Below are positions 38,173-47,515 of a stretch of DNA of 64,000 bases, piece by piece. The notes beneath the pieces are model-generated. The model worked only from the letters and a program-made list of their open reading frames with translations, ran no database searches and had not been told where the DNA came from. Source of the stretch: Campylobacter jejuni. GTDB taxonomy: Bacteria > Campylobacterota > Campylobacteria > Campylobacterales > Campylobacteraceae. A program made the position numbers and the translations under genes. Position 1 is the first letter of the stretch. Each line of letters starts with the position of its first letter. The stretch covers positions 1-64,000 of the forward strand of contig JACRSG010000009.1 of assembly GCA_014305285.1 (NCBI GenBank), given 5' to 3'.

Positions 38173-39981
38173 ATGGAAAAAGAAGTTATTGCATATTTGG
38201 ACAATGAGGCAATAATTGACTCTCAAAGTGTAAAAAATACAAATTTAAAAGAAATTTATTTTGATAATTCTAAAGAAAGTTTAGAAGTAATCCGCCATTC
38301 TTGTGCACATTTAATGGCACAGGCGATTAAGAGTTTGTATCCTGAGGCTAAATTTTTTGTTGGTCCTGTTATAGAAGATGGATTTTATTATGATTTACGT
38401 GTAGAAAGTAAGATTAGTGAAGAAGATTTAGTAAAAATCGAAAAAAAGATGAAAGAACTTGCTGAAGCAAAGATCGAAATTTCAAAATATGAAATCACAA
38501 AAAGCGAAGCTTTGGCTAAATTTCAAAATGATGATTTAAAACAAGAAGTTTTATTGCGTATTCCTGATGGGACTGTAAGTATTTATAAGCAAGGTGAATT
38601 TGAAGATTTGTGCCGTGGTCCTCATGTGCCAAATACGAAATTTTTACGCTTTTTTAAACTCACTCGTGTTGCAGGAGCGTATTTGGGTGGTGATGAAAAA
38701 AGAGAAATGCTTACTCGAATTTATGGTACTGCTTTTGCAGATAAGGAGAGTTTAAAAGAACATTTAACCATCATCGAAGAAGCCAAAAAACGCGATCATA
38801 GAAAGCTTGGAACAGAGCTTAAGCTTTTTACTTTTGATGATGAGATTGGAGGAGGTCTTCCTATCTGGTTAAGAAATGGTGCAAGACTTAGATCTAAACT
38901 TGAACATATGCTTTATAAAATCCATCGTCTGCGTGGTTATGAGCCTGTGCGTGGACCTGAGATTTTAAAAGCAGATGCGTGGAAAATCAGTGGGCATTAT
39001 GCAAACTATAAAGAAAATATGTATTTTACACAAATTGATGAGCAAGAGTATGGTATTAAACCTATGAACTGTGTGGGGCATATTAAAATTTATCAAAGTG
39101 ATGTAAGAAGTTATCGTGATTTGCCTTTGAAATTTTTTGAATACGGCGTGGTGCATCGCCATGAAAAAAGCGGGGTTTTGCACGGACTTTTTAGAGTGAG
39201 AGAATTCACTCAAGATGATGCGCATATTTTTTGTATGCCAAGTCAGATTAAAGAACAGGTTTTAGAAATTTTAGCTTTTGTGGATAATTTGATGAAATTA
39301 TTTGATTTTAGCTATGAAATGGAAATTTCAACCAAGCCTGAAAAAGCCATAGGTGATGATGAAATTTGGGAAGTAGCGACTAAAGCTTTAAAAGAAGCTT
39401 TAGATGAACAAGGTTTAAAATACGGTATTGATGAAGGTGGTGGAGCTTTTTATGGTCCAAAAATTGATATTAAAATTACCGATGCTTTAAAAAGAAAATG
39501 GCAATGCGGAACTATACAAGTAGATTTTAATCTACCAAGTCGTTTTAAACTCGAATACACCGATAGTGATAATGAGAAAAAACAACCTGTAATGCTTCAT
39601 CGTGCGATTTTAGGTTCTTTTGAAAGATTTATAGGAATTTTAACCGAGCATTGTGCGGGTGAGTTTCCATTTTTTATTGCACCAACTGCAGTGGGTATAG
39701 TGCCAATAGGTGAAGCACACATTGCTTATGCAAAAGAAATTCAAAAAGAATTACTAGAGTTTAATATCGATAGTGAGGTGTATGAAAAAAATGAGAGTTT
39801 AAGTAAAAAGATTCGTATCGCTGAAAAACAAAAATTACCTATGATTTTAGTTTTAGGTGATGATGAGGTGGCAAAGCGTAGCGTTGCTTTAAGAGATAGA
39901 AGAGCTAAAGAACAAAAAAATCTTAGCTTGGACGAATTTATTAAATTAGTTAAGGAGAAAATGAGTGAGGTACACTTTTGA
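38173..39981 (+). CDS. thrS: Threonyl-tRNA synthetase
   Basis: A 602-residue class II synthetase. An N-terminal editing domain with HSCAH (H42, H46) follows a short TGS-like region. The catalytic core holds motif 2 ([21 protein letters not shown]), the zinc ligands near MNCVGH, and motif 3 ([14 protein letters not shown]). I set the start at ATG 38173 because AAGGG lies six bases upstream; an in-frame GTG at 38152 lacks a ribosome site. The TGA overlaps the infC start. A short CTCAC/GTGAG stem lies in the leader. Confidence 0.97.
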
Positions 39982-40496
39982 GTAAAGAAAAAGAAGTATT
40001 GCTCAATGAAGAAATAAGAGCGGATGAAATCAGATGTGTTGGCGATGATGGCAAAGTTTATGGTATTATCAGTAGTGATGAAGCTTTAGAAATTGCAAAT
40101 CGTTTAGGACTTGATCTTGTAATGATAGCTGCAGATGCTAAGCCACCTGTTTGCAAGATCATGGACTATGGTAAATTCCGTTATCAACAAGAGAAAAAAC
40201 AAAAAGAAGCAAAGAAAAAACAAAAAGTGATTGATATAAAAGAAATCAAACTTTCTGTAAAAATTGCTCAAAATGATATTAATTACAAGGTAAAACATGC
40301 TTTAGAATTTTTAGAACAAGGTAAGCATGTGAGATTTCGTGTGTTCTTAAAAGGACGTGAAATGGCAACTCCTGAAGCAGGTGTAGCTTTGCTTGAAAAA
40401 ATTTGGACTATGATAGAAAATGAAGCCAATCGTGACAAAGAGCCAAATTTTGAAGGTCGTTATGTAAATATGCTTGTAACTCCTAAAAAGGCTTAA
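39978..40496 (+). CDS. infC: Translation initiation factor IF-3
   Basis: A 172-residue factor. N-domain: [19 protein letters not shown], linker rich in Lys/Gln, C-domain: [17 protein letters not shown] and [14 protein letters not shown]. Translation begins at a rare TTG overlapping the thrS stop, consistent with IF-3 restricting its own synthesis through start-codon proofreading, as known from the AUU start of E. coli infC. rpmI-rplT are not next to it here but 20 kb away. Confidence 0.96.
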
Positions 40497-40506
40497 TGGA
40501 GTTTTT

Positions 40507-41235
40507 ATGCCAAGACAAGCTTTAATGCAAAATAAAAACCAACACTTAGCTAAAAATCAATATTCTAAATCTGATGATTTGAATATTGATTTAGCTATGC
40601 AGCAAACAAAAGAGTATTTAGAAAATAGGTTTGCAAATGGGGGAGGGGTAAGTAATTTTATAGAAGGAAATTACTATTTTGAAATTAAAAAACAAATAGA
40701 AATTTCTTTTATGATTGAAAATATAAAATTAAGCAAGATTAGAGCTGAGTTTGATAGTAGTTTTTTTGAAAATAAAATTAAGCCTGATGGTGGAGTTTTA
40801 TTTTTAAGAAAAAAAGATGATAAAAAATTTAAAAAAATATTATTAATAACAGAAGCTAAACGACAAGGCACAAATGATATTCGTACAAAGCAAGGTAAAA
40901 ATAAGCAAGCAACAGGTAATGCAATAGAAAGACTAGGAAAAAACTTAACTGGAATAAAAGCTATGTTAAATCACGAGAAAATAACACCTTTTGTTTGTTT
41001 TGGCTGGGGTTGTGATTTTGCTAGTGATGAAAAAACGGTTTTGGCTAAATTAAATGTTTTAAATGAGTTTTATTATCTTAATAAAACCTATATTTTTAAA
41101 GCTGATGGAAATAGCGACCATAATTATTTTTCACCTGTTAGTATGTATTTTAGAGAAGAAAAATGGGAAGTTAATGAAATGTTTGAAATAATGAAAGAAA
41201 TCGCAGAAACTTCTTTAAGATATTATATTTTTTAA
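40507..41235 (+). CDS. EcoRI-family type II restriction endonuclease
   Basis: A 242-residue protein that lines up with EcoRI by eye. IKPDGG has catalytic D94 (EcoRI D91), LLITEAKRQG has E116 and K118 (E111, K113), and GNAIERLGKN (137-146) equals EcoRI GNAIERSHKN, which includes the residues contacting GAATTC (N141, A142, E144, R145 in EcoRI). The C-terminus MFEIMKEIAETSLR resembles MFEIMFDISTTSLR. All catalytic residues are present and the frame is open, so the enzyme is probably active, with GAATTC as predicted target. It begins 10 bases after infC and overlaps the methylase gene by one base. Confidence 0.9.
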   Translation: MPRQALMQNKNQHLAKNQYSKSDDLNIDLAMQQTKEYLENRFANGGGVSNFIEGNYYFEIKKQIEISFMIENIKLSKIRAEFDSSFFENKIKPDGGVLFLRKKDDKKFKKILLITEAKRQGTNDIRTKQGKNKQATGNAIERLGKNLTGIKAMLNHEKITPFVCFGWGCDFASDEKTVLAKLNVLNEFYYLNKTYIFKADGNSDHNYFSPVSMYFREEKWEVNEMFEIMKEIAETSLRYYIF

Positions 41236-42338
41236 TGGAAAAGATTATGAAAGAAAACTTGCTTTATTTAAAAGAACAAATTATAACTTATCTTGGAAAT
41301 AAAAGAGCACTTTTAAGTTTTTTAAATAAGGGCTTTAAGGTAGCTAAAAAAGAACTTGGTAAAGATAAATTTAGTTTTTGTGATATATTTAGTGGCTCAG
41401 GTATTGTAAGTCGCTTTGCAAAATCGCATTCAAATTACATTCTAGCAAATGATTTAGAAGATTATTCAAGAATAATAAATGAGTGCTATTTGAGTAATTT
41501 AAATGATGATTTAGAAAAAGATATTAAATATTATTATGAAAAATTGTTAAAAAATTTAGAGCTTAAAGAAGGTTTTTTAGCTAAGCTTTATGCCCCAAAA
41601 GATGATTTAAATATAAAAGCAAATGAAAGGGTTTTTTATACATACAAAAACGCTTGTTATTTAGATAGTGTTAGAGCAAAAATTGAAAATGAAATTCCAC
41701 AAGAATTAAAACATTTTTTTATAGCACCTTTAATTTATGAAGCTAGTGTGCATTCAAATACTAGTGGAGTTTTTAAAGGTTTTTATAAGGGTAAGGATGG
41801 TATCGGAAAATTTGGTGGCGAAGGACAAAATGCACTTAAACGCATTAAAGGAGAAATAGAGCTTAAAATGCCTATTTTTTCAAATTTTTCTTGTGAATTT
41901 GAAGTGATGCAAAAGGATGCAAGCATGCTTGCAAAAGAACTTGATTTTTTTGATGTGGTGTATCTTGATCCCCCTTATAATCAGCACCCTTATGGTTCTA
42001 ATTATTTTATGCTAAATTTAATTGCAAATTATAAAAAACCTGAAGGAATTTCTAAAATCAGTGGTATTCCAAAAGATTGGAACCGCAGTACTTTTAATAA
42101 GTCAAAATTTGCCCAAGACGCTTTATTTGAACTTATTAATGATTTAAAAGCGAGAGTGATTTTACTTTCTTATAATTGTGAAGGTTTTGTAAAAAAAGAA
42201 TTTTTTTTAAAGCGCTTAAGCACTCTTGGAAAATGTTGGATTTTAGAACAAAAATATAATACTTTTAGAGCTTCTCGCAATCTTAAAAATCGCAATATCT
42301 ATCTTCATGAACAACTTTATGTTTTAGTTAAAGATTAA
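41235..42338 (+). CDS. D12-class N6-adenine DNA methyltransferase
   Basis: A 367-residue modification enzyme, partner of the upstream EcoRI-like nuclease. Motif X is ITYLGNKRALL, motif I CDIFSGSGIVSRF, and motif IV DPPYNQHPYGSNYF (D245). The order X-I-TRD-IV places it in the D12 (alpha) class, unlike what I recall of EcoRI's own methylase, so the gene pairing is mosaic. Expected product is N6-methyladenine in GAATTC, inferred from the nuclease. From memory NCTC 11168 keeps the methylase here (Cj0208). A second ATG at 41247 is a possible start. Confidence 0.9.
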   Translation: MEKIMKENLLYLKEQIITYLGNKRALLSFLNKGFKVAKKELGKDKFSFCDIFSGSGIVSRFAKSHSNYILANDLEDYSRIINECYLSNLNDDLEKDIKYYYEKLLKNLELKEGFLAKLYAPKDDLNIKANERVFYTYKNACYLDSVRAKIENEIPQELKHFFIAPLIYEASVHSNTSGVFKGFYKGKDGIGKFGGEGQNALKRIKGEIELKMPIFSNFSCEFEVMQKDASMLAKELDFFDVVYLDPPYNQHPYGSNYFMLNLIANYKKPEGISKISGIPKDWNRSTFNKSKFAQDALFELINDLKARVILLSYNCEGFVKKEFFLKRLSTLGKCWILEQKYNTFRASRNLKNRNIYLHEQLYVLVKD

Positions 42339-42368
42339 ATTTTGTGCTAAAATTATTTTTGTACATTA

Positions 42369-43175
42369 ATGGCATTTAGTTTTTCTAACCATCTTTTTGC
42401 TTCCAGCCATTGATCCAAAGTTTTATTTTCAAGAATATCTTGATTTTGCTAGTAATAAGGGTAAATTTCAGGTAGGTTAAAGTGCTGTTGAGACTTTCGA
42501 TTCTAATGAAATCAATTTAGGAGGTTTTGTCAGTTTAGTTCCTAAAATACTGAAGATTAAGCGTTTTAAGTTACAATTTCTTAATCATACCAATGATAAA
42601 GAAATCCTTTTACAAGCTCATCAATGCCTGGGGATTCTGGAAGTGGGGTTTATGTTTATGATAAGATTGATAAAAAATGGTATTTAGTAGGCGTGGTAAG
42701 CACGAGTAATTGTAATGCACATTTTACTGATGGATATACTTGTTCACAGGTTGATATGTTTAATCAATCAAGAAAAGATCAATGAATTTCAAAAAAAAGT
42801 GTTTTTAAGGCTCAAAACGCCAAATTAAATTTTCAAGGACATGCTAAATACGTGCTTATGTGAACAAAGAACAAGTCAAAAAAACTTCAGAGGCATAAGG
42901 TTTAAGTGCTTTTATAACCAAGCCTGTAAGTTTTACAAGAAGATTGGGTTTTTGTGATGAAAAGAGCTTAATTTAAATCAAAGTGAGTTTTATTTAGGCC
43001 ATAATGTAAGCTTAAAAGTATAAAATCTTAATGCTAAAAATTCCAAATAGAGCTTGGAAGTAAAAATTTGTGGATTGATAAAACACGTTTTAGTTTCGAA
43101 TTTGAAAAGATATTTTTTGGCGATTTCATGTAGATAGATTGGAGTGTGAATGCTAATTTAAGATATAGTTTTTAA
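42369..43175 (+). pseudogene. Decayed S6/IgA-protease-type autotransporter
   Basis: The 915 bases between the methylase and argC hold the ruins of a secreted serine protease. KFYFQEYLDFASNKGKFQVG precedes an in-frame TAA, then SAVETFDSNEINLGGFV. In another frame, MPGDSGSGVYVYDK carries the active-site Ser (codon 42636-42638) with KWYLVGVVSTSN. After heavy decay the end reads DWSVNANLRYSF plus TAA, the C-terminal strand of an outer-membrane barrel. Several frameshifts and loss of most of the passenger make it non-functional. From memory Cj0223 is also a pseudogene of this family. Confidence 0.85.
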
Positions 43176-43220
43176 ATAAAACATAATTTAAAAATTGTAT
43201 TTATTTTAAGCTTTTTTGTT

Positions 43221-43226
43221 TATAAT
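43221..43226 (+). promoter_or_regulatory. TATAAT -10 element for the arginine operon
   Basis: TATAAT follows CTTTTTTGTT and lies 28 bases before the argC ATG, a typical Campylobacter vegetative promoter. No ARG-box could be identified by eye. Confidence 0.65.
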
Positions 43227-43253
43227 ACTTGCTTTTACATTCAAAGGATAAAG

Positions 43254-44282
43254 ATGAAAATAAAAGTTGGGATTTTAGGAGCGAGTGGTTATGCAGGCAA
43301 TGAGCTTGTACGCATTTTGCTTAATCATCCCAAAGTTGAAATTTCTTATTTGGGTTCGAGTTCTAGCGTGGGGCAGAATTATCAAGATCTTTATCCTAAC
43401 ACCCCTTTAAATTTATGTTTTGAAAACAAAAATTTAGATGAACTTGAACTTGATCTTTTATTTTTGGCTACTCCGCATGAATTTAGCACCAAGCTTTTAA
43501 ATGAGAATTTGTTAAAAAAGATGAAAATCATCGATTTAAGTGCGGATTTTCGTCTTAAAAATCCTAAAGATTATGAGCTTTGGTATAAATTTACTCATCC
43601 TAATCAAGAGCTTTTGCAAATTGCAGTTTATGGACTTTGTGAGCTTTATAAAGAAGAGATAAAAAAGGCAAGTTTGGTGGCAAATCCAGGTTGTTATACC
43701 ACTTGTTCGATCTTAAGTCTTTATCCGCTTTTTAAGGAAAAAATCATTGATTTTAACTCAGTTATTATTGATGCAAAAAGTGGAGTAAGTGGAGCAGGAA
43801 AAAACGCAAAGATGGAAAATCTTTTTTGCGAAGTTAATGAAAACATCAAAGCTTATGGTTTAGCTTCACACCGTCATACTCCTGAAATCGAAGAGCATTT
43901 AAGCTATGCGGTCAAAGAGAAAATCACTCTACAATTTACTCCTCATCTTGTGCCTATGCAAAGAGGAATTTTAATTAGTGCTTATGCGAATTTAAAAGAG
44001 GATTTGCAAGAACAAGATATACGCGATATTTATACAAAATACTATCAAAACAATAAATTCATCAGGCTTTTACCGCCGCAGTCGTTTCCGCAGACTCGGT
44101 GGGTTAAATCAAGCAATTTTGCGGATATAAATTTTAGTGTAGATCAACGCACAAAGCGTGTTATTGTGCTTGGTGCTATTGATAATTTAATCAAAGGTGC
44201 AGCAGGACAAGCTGTTCAAAATATGAATTTAATGTTTGATTTTGATGAAGATGAAGGACTTAAATTCTTTGCAAATTTGTAA
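43254..44282 (+). CDS. argC: N-acetyl-gamma-glutamyl-phosphate reductase
   Basis: A 342-residue NADPH-dependent enzyme, third step of arginine synthesis. The dinucleotide motif is GILGASGYAGNELVR, the catalytic Cys is in ANPGCYTTC, and the substrate/catalytic His is in ASHRHTPEIEEHL. It opens the argC-GNAT-argB-argD cluster; AAAGGATAAAG precedes the ATG and the next gene begins after 10 bases. Confidence 0.97.
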   Translation: MKIKVGILGASGYAGNELVRILLNHPKVEISYLGSSSSVGQNYQDLYPNTPLNLCFENKNLDELELDLLFLATPHEFSTKLLNENLLKKMKIIDLSADFRLKNPKDYELWYKFTHPNQELLQIAVYGLCELYKEEIKKASLVANPGCYTTCSILSLYPLFKEKIIDFNSVIIDAKSGVSGAGKNAKMENLFCEVNENIKAYGLASHRHTPEIEEHLSYAVKEKITLQFTPHLVPMQRGILISAYANLKEDLQEQDIRDIYTKYYQNNKFIRLLPPQSFPQTRWVKSSNFADINFSVDQRTKRVIVLGAIDNLIKGAAGQAVQNMNLMFDFDEDEGLKFFANL

Positions 44283-44292
44283 AGGATAAAAA

Positions 44293-44739
44293 ATGTTAAT
44301 ACGAGCTATGCAAAAAAGCGATTATGAAGCCGTTTATAAGCTTTGGTGTGGGATAAAAGGTTTTGGGATAAGAAGCATTGATGATAGTAAAGAAAATATA
44401 GAAAATTTTTTAAATAGAAACCCAAACCTTAGTGTTGTAGCAGTGATTGATGAGAAAATTGTAGGAAGTATACTTTGTGGACATGATGGACGCACAGGGG
44501 GATTTTATCATGTGTGTGTGCATAAAGATCATAGAAAAAAGGGTATAGCACACGAGATGACAAAATTTTGTCTTGAAACCTTAAAATCTCAAAAGATTAA
44601 TAAAATCGCTTTAATCGCCTTTAAAAAGAATGATTTAGGTAATGAGTTTTGGAAACATTATGGTTTTACTTTAAGAGAAGATGCGAATTATTACGATCTT
44701 TCTTTAAATGAGTATAATCAAACCAGCTTTAATGTTTAA
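44293..44739 (+). CDS. GNAT acetyltransferase, candidate N-acetylglutamate synthase
   Basis: A 148-residue single GNAT domain (Ypea-like). The acetyl-CoA loop HKDHRKKGIAHEM and FWKHYGFTLREDANYYDLS are clear. Its place inside the arginine cluster, and the absence of any classical argA or argJ in the window, suggest that it makes N-acetylglutamate, the first intermediate. I recall that a gene at this place was called argO in a described argCOBD cluster; the assay status I do not know. Confidence 0.85.
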   Translation: MLIRAMQKSDYEAVYKLWCGIKGFGIRSIDDSKENIENFLNRNPNLSVVAVIDEKIVGSILCGHDGRTGGFYHVCVHKDHRKKGIAHEMTKFCLETLKSQKINKIALIAFKKNDLGNEFWKHYGFTLREDANYYDLSLNEYNQTSFNV

Positions 44740-44748
44740 GGAATTATC

Positions 44749-45588
44749 ATGCAAAAATATTTAGAAAAAGCCAATGTCTTAATTGAAGCTTTGCCTTATA
44801 TACGCAAATTTAATTCTAAGATTATACTTATAAAATACGGCGGATCAGCTATGGAAAATGAAGAGCTAAAACATTGCGTGATGCAAGATATAGCTCTTTT
44901 AAAACTTGTGGGTTTAAAACCTATTATCGTACATGGTGGGGGAAAAGATATTTCTGCTATGTGTGAAAAATTAGGCGTAAAGAGTGAATTTAGAAATGGT
45001 CTTAGAGTTAGTGATAAGGCCACTACTGAAGTAGCCAGTATGGTTTTAAATCATATCAATAAAAATTTAGTCCATAGTTTGCAAAATTTAGGAGTTAAAG
45101 CCATAGGGCTTTGTGGTAAAGATGGAGCACTTTTAAAATGTGTGAAAAAAGATGAAAATTTAGTTTTTGTTGGCACGATACAAAAGGTAAATTCTAAAAT
45201 TTTAGAAGAGCTTTTGGAAAAAGATTTTTTACCTATCATTGCTCCTATTGGCATGGATGAGGATTTTAATACTTATAATATCAACGCTGATGACGCAGCT
45301 TGTGCGATCGCTAAGGCTTTAAGAACTGAAAAACTTGTTTTTTTAACTGATACTGCAGGGCTTTATGAGGATTTTAATGATAAAAATTCTTTGATTTCAA
45401 AAATTAGCCTTGAACAAGCTAAAATTTTAGCCCCTAAAATAGAAGGCGGTATGCATGTAAAATTAAAATCTTGCATTGCTGCTTGTGAAAATGGAGTAAA
45501 AAAAGTGCATATTTTAGATGGACGCGTGAAACATTCTTTGTTGCTTGAGTTTTTTACCGATGAAGGTATAGGCACTTTGGTGGGTTAA
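44749..45588 (+). CDS. argB: Acetylglutamate kinase
   Basis: A 279-residue amino-acid kinase. Phosphate-binding IIKYGGSAM-type (ILIKYGGSAM) near residue 28, the glycine loop IIVHGGGKDIS, the substrate motif ITPxINADDAA (TYNINADDAACAIA), and LTDTAGLY are present. An N-terminal extension of about 20 residues is of the kind linked to arginine feedback inhibition in hexameric forms. It lies 9 bases after the GNAT gene and 10 before argD. Confidence 0.97.
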   Translation: MQKYLEKANVLIEALPYIRKFNSKIILIKYGGSAMENEELKHCVMQDIALLKLVGLKPIIVHGGGKDISAMCEKLGVKSEFRNGLRVSDKATTEVASMVLNHINKNLVHSLQNLGVKAIGLCGKDGALLKCVKKDENLVFVGTIQKVNSKILEELLEKDFLPIIAPIGMDEDFNTYNINADDAACAIAKALRTEKLVFLTDTAGLYEDFNDKNSLISKISLEQAKILAPKIEGGMHVKLKSCIAACENGVKKVHILDGRVKHSLLLEFFTDEGIGTLVG

Positions 45589-45598
45589 AGGATGAAAA

Positions 45599-46780
45599 AT
45601 GGATTATAAAGAACAAAGTCATATTGTCTCTACTTATAAGCGTTTTGATATAGTTTTAGAAAAAGGGCAGGGGGTTTATCTTTTTGATGATAAGGCTAAA
45701 AAATATCTTGATTTTTCAAGTGGTATAGGTGTTTGTGCCTTAGGATATAATCATGCTAAATTTAATGCTAAAATCAAAGCTCAAGTGGATAAGCTTTTGC
45801 ATACTAGCAATTTATATTATAATGAAAACATAGCCGCTGCGGCTAAAAATTTAGCCAAAGCTAGTGCTTTAGAGCGTGTCTTTTTTACAAATTCAGGCAC
45901 AGAAAGTATAGAAGGAGCGATAAAAGCAGCTAGAAAGTACGCCTTTAACAAAGGCATTAAGGGCGGACAATTTATCGCTTTTAAGCATTCTTTTCATGGG
46001 CGTACTTTAGGGGCTTTATCGCTTAGTGCTAATGAAAAATACCAAAAGCCTTTTAAACCTTTAATCTCAGGGATTAAATTTGCAAAATATAATGATATTT
46101 CAAGCGTTGAAAAACGAGTAAATGAAAAAACTTGTGCTATTATCTTAGAAAGCGTGCAAGGAGAAGGTGGGATAAACCCTGCAAATAAAGATTTTTACAA
46201 AGCCTTAAGAAAGCTTTGCGATGAAAAAGATATATTATTAATTGCTGATGAAATTCAATGCGGCATGGGAAGAAGTGGAAAATTTTTTGCCTATGAGCAT
46301 GCACAAATTTTGCCTGATATCATGACTTCAGCCAAGGCTTTAGGTTGTGGGCTTAGCGTAGGTGCTTTTGTGATCAATCAAAAGGTGGCACGTAATTCTT
46401 TAGAAGTGGGAGATCATGGTAGCACTTATGGGGGAAATCCTTTGGTTTGTGCAGGAGTGAATGCGGTTTTTGAAATTTTTAAAGAAGAAAAAATTTTAGA
46501 AAATGTCAATAAACTTACACCTTATTTAGAGCAAAGTTTAGATGCGTTGATAAAAGAATTTGATTTTTGTCAAAAACGCAAAGGCTTAGGGTTTATGCAA
46601 GGGCTGAGTCTTGATAAAAGTGTAAAAGTGGCTAAGATAATTAAAAAATGCCAAGAAAATGCACTTTTACTTATAAGTTGTGGGGAGAATGATTTGAGAT
46701 TTTTACCTCCTTTGATTTTGCAAAAAGAACATATTGATGAAATGAGTGAAAAGTTAAGAAAGACTCTAAAGAGTTTTTAA
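45599..46780 (+). CDS. argD: Acetylornithine aminotransferase
   Basis: A 393-residue class III PLP aminotransferase; may also serve the diaminopimelate pathway (succinyl-DAP). The PLP site includes FTNSGTESIEGAIKAARKYA, LIADEIQCGMGRSGKFFAYE and the Schiff-base Lys K246 in TSAKALGCG. HSFHGRTLGALS is the conserved substrate-side block. Last gene of the arginine cluster, convergent with pcm. Confidence 0.96.
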   Translation: MDYKEQSHIVSTYKRFDIVLEKGQGVYLFDDKAKKYLDFSSGIGVCALGYNHAKFNAKIKAQVDKLLHTSNLYYNENIAAAAKNLAKASALERVFFTNSGTESIEGAIKAARKYAFNKGIKGGQFIAFKHSFHGRTLGALSLSANEKYQKPFKPLISGIKFAKYNDISSVEKRVNEKTCAIILESVQGEGGINPANKDFYKALRKLCDEKDILLIADEIQCGMGRSGKFFAYEHAQILPDIMTSAKALGCGLSVGAFVINQKVARNSLEVGDHGSTYGGNPLVCAGVNAVFEIFKEEKILENVNKLTPYLEQSLDALIKEFDFCQKRKGLGFMQGLSLDKSVKVAKIIKKCQENALLLISCGENDLRFLPPLILQKEHIDEMSEKLRKTLKSF

Positions 46781-46799
46781 TAAATTTTGTAAAAAAAGT

Positions 46800-47429
46800 T
46801 TATTCTTTTCCATCTACTATAGGCACAAATAAACATTCTTCTAAAATTTCTTTTTGTAAATTTGTGCCATTTTTAGTAAAGCGTGTGATGAATTGTTTGC
46901 CATTATGTAAAATAGGAGCGACTAAAATCCCGTCATCGCTTAATTGATCAAGTAAAATTTCAGGAATTTGTGTCGCATAAGCAGAAAATAAAATCCTATC
47001 ATAAGGAGCATAATTTTTCCAGCCATTTTGCCCATCATCAAATTTTACATTGATATTAAAAAGTTCTAATTCTCTGAAAGTTTGAGTGGCTTTTTTGGCT
47101 AAATTTTCTATGCGTTCTATGGTAAAAACCCGTCTTATAACTTTGCTTAAAATCGCAGCTTGATAACCACTTCCGCAACCTATCTCTAAAATACTATCAG
47201 CATTTTTAAAATTTAAAGCCATAGTCATTTTAGCTACGGTTAAAGGCGAACTGATCCATTGAGAATTTGCTAAAGGTAGGGCATCAAGGCGATAAGCATG
47301 GGCTTTTAAAGGAGAAAAAATTTCACGCGGAATTTGACAAAAAGCATTAAAAAGTTCTTCATTGATAAAAACTTTTTGTGTAATTTCTTCAGCCATATTC
47401 TGACATCTTTTTTGTTCAAATGTGTTCAT
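46800..47429 (-). CDS. pcm: Protein-L-isoaspartate O-methyltransferase
   Basis: A 209-residue repair methyltransferase acting on isoaspartyl residues in aged proteins. The SAM site is ILEIGCGSGYQAAILSKV, and the substrate region includes WISSPLTVAKM (the family I-S-x-P motif). VFTIERI and DDGQNGWKNYAPYDRILFSAYA follow in the expected order. Single gene, divergent from the hexapeptide protein. Confidence 0.94.
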   Translation of the reverse strand: MNTFEQKRCQNMAEEITQKVFINEELFNAFCQIPREIFSPLKAHAYRLDALPLANSQWISSPLTVAKMTMALNFKNADSILEIGCGSGYQAAILSKVIRRVFTIERIENLAKKATQTFRELELFNINVKFDDGQNGWKNYAPYDRILFSAYATQIPEILLDQLSDDGILVAPILHNGKQFITRFTKNGTNLQKEILEECLFVPIVDGKE

Positions 47430-47515
47430 TACTTCTCCTATAAATTTAAAAAAATTGTAACTAAAAAAGTTGAAATAGAGTTAAACTTAGCTATACTTAA
47501 ATAAAAAGGAAAAAA

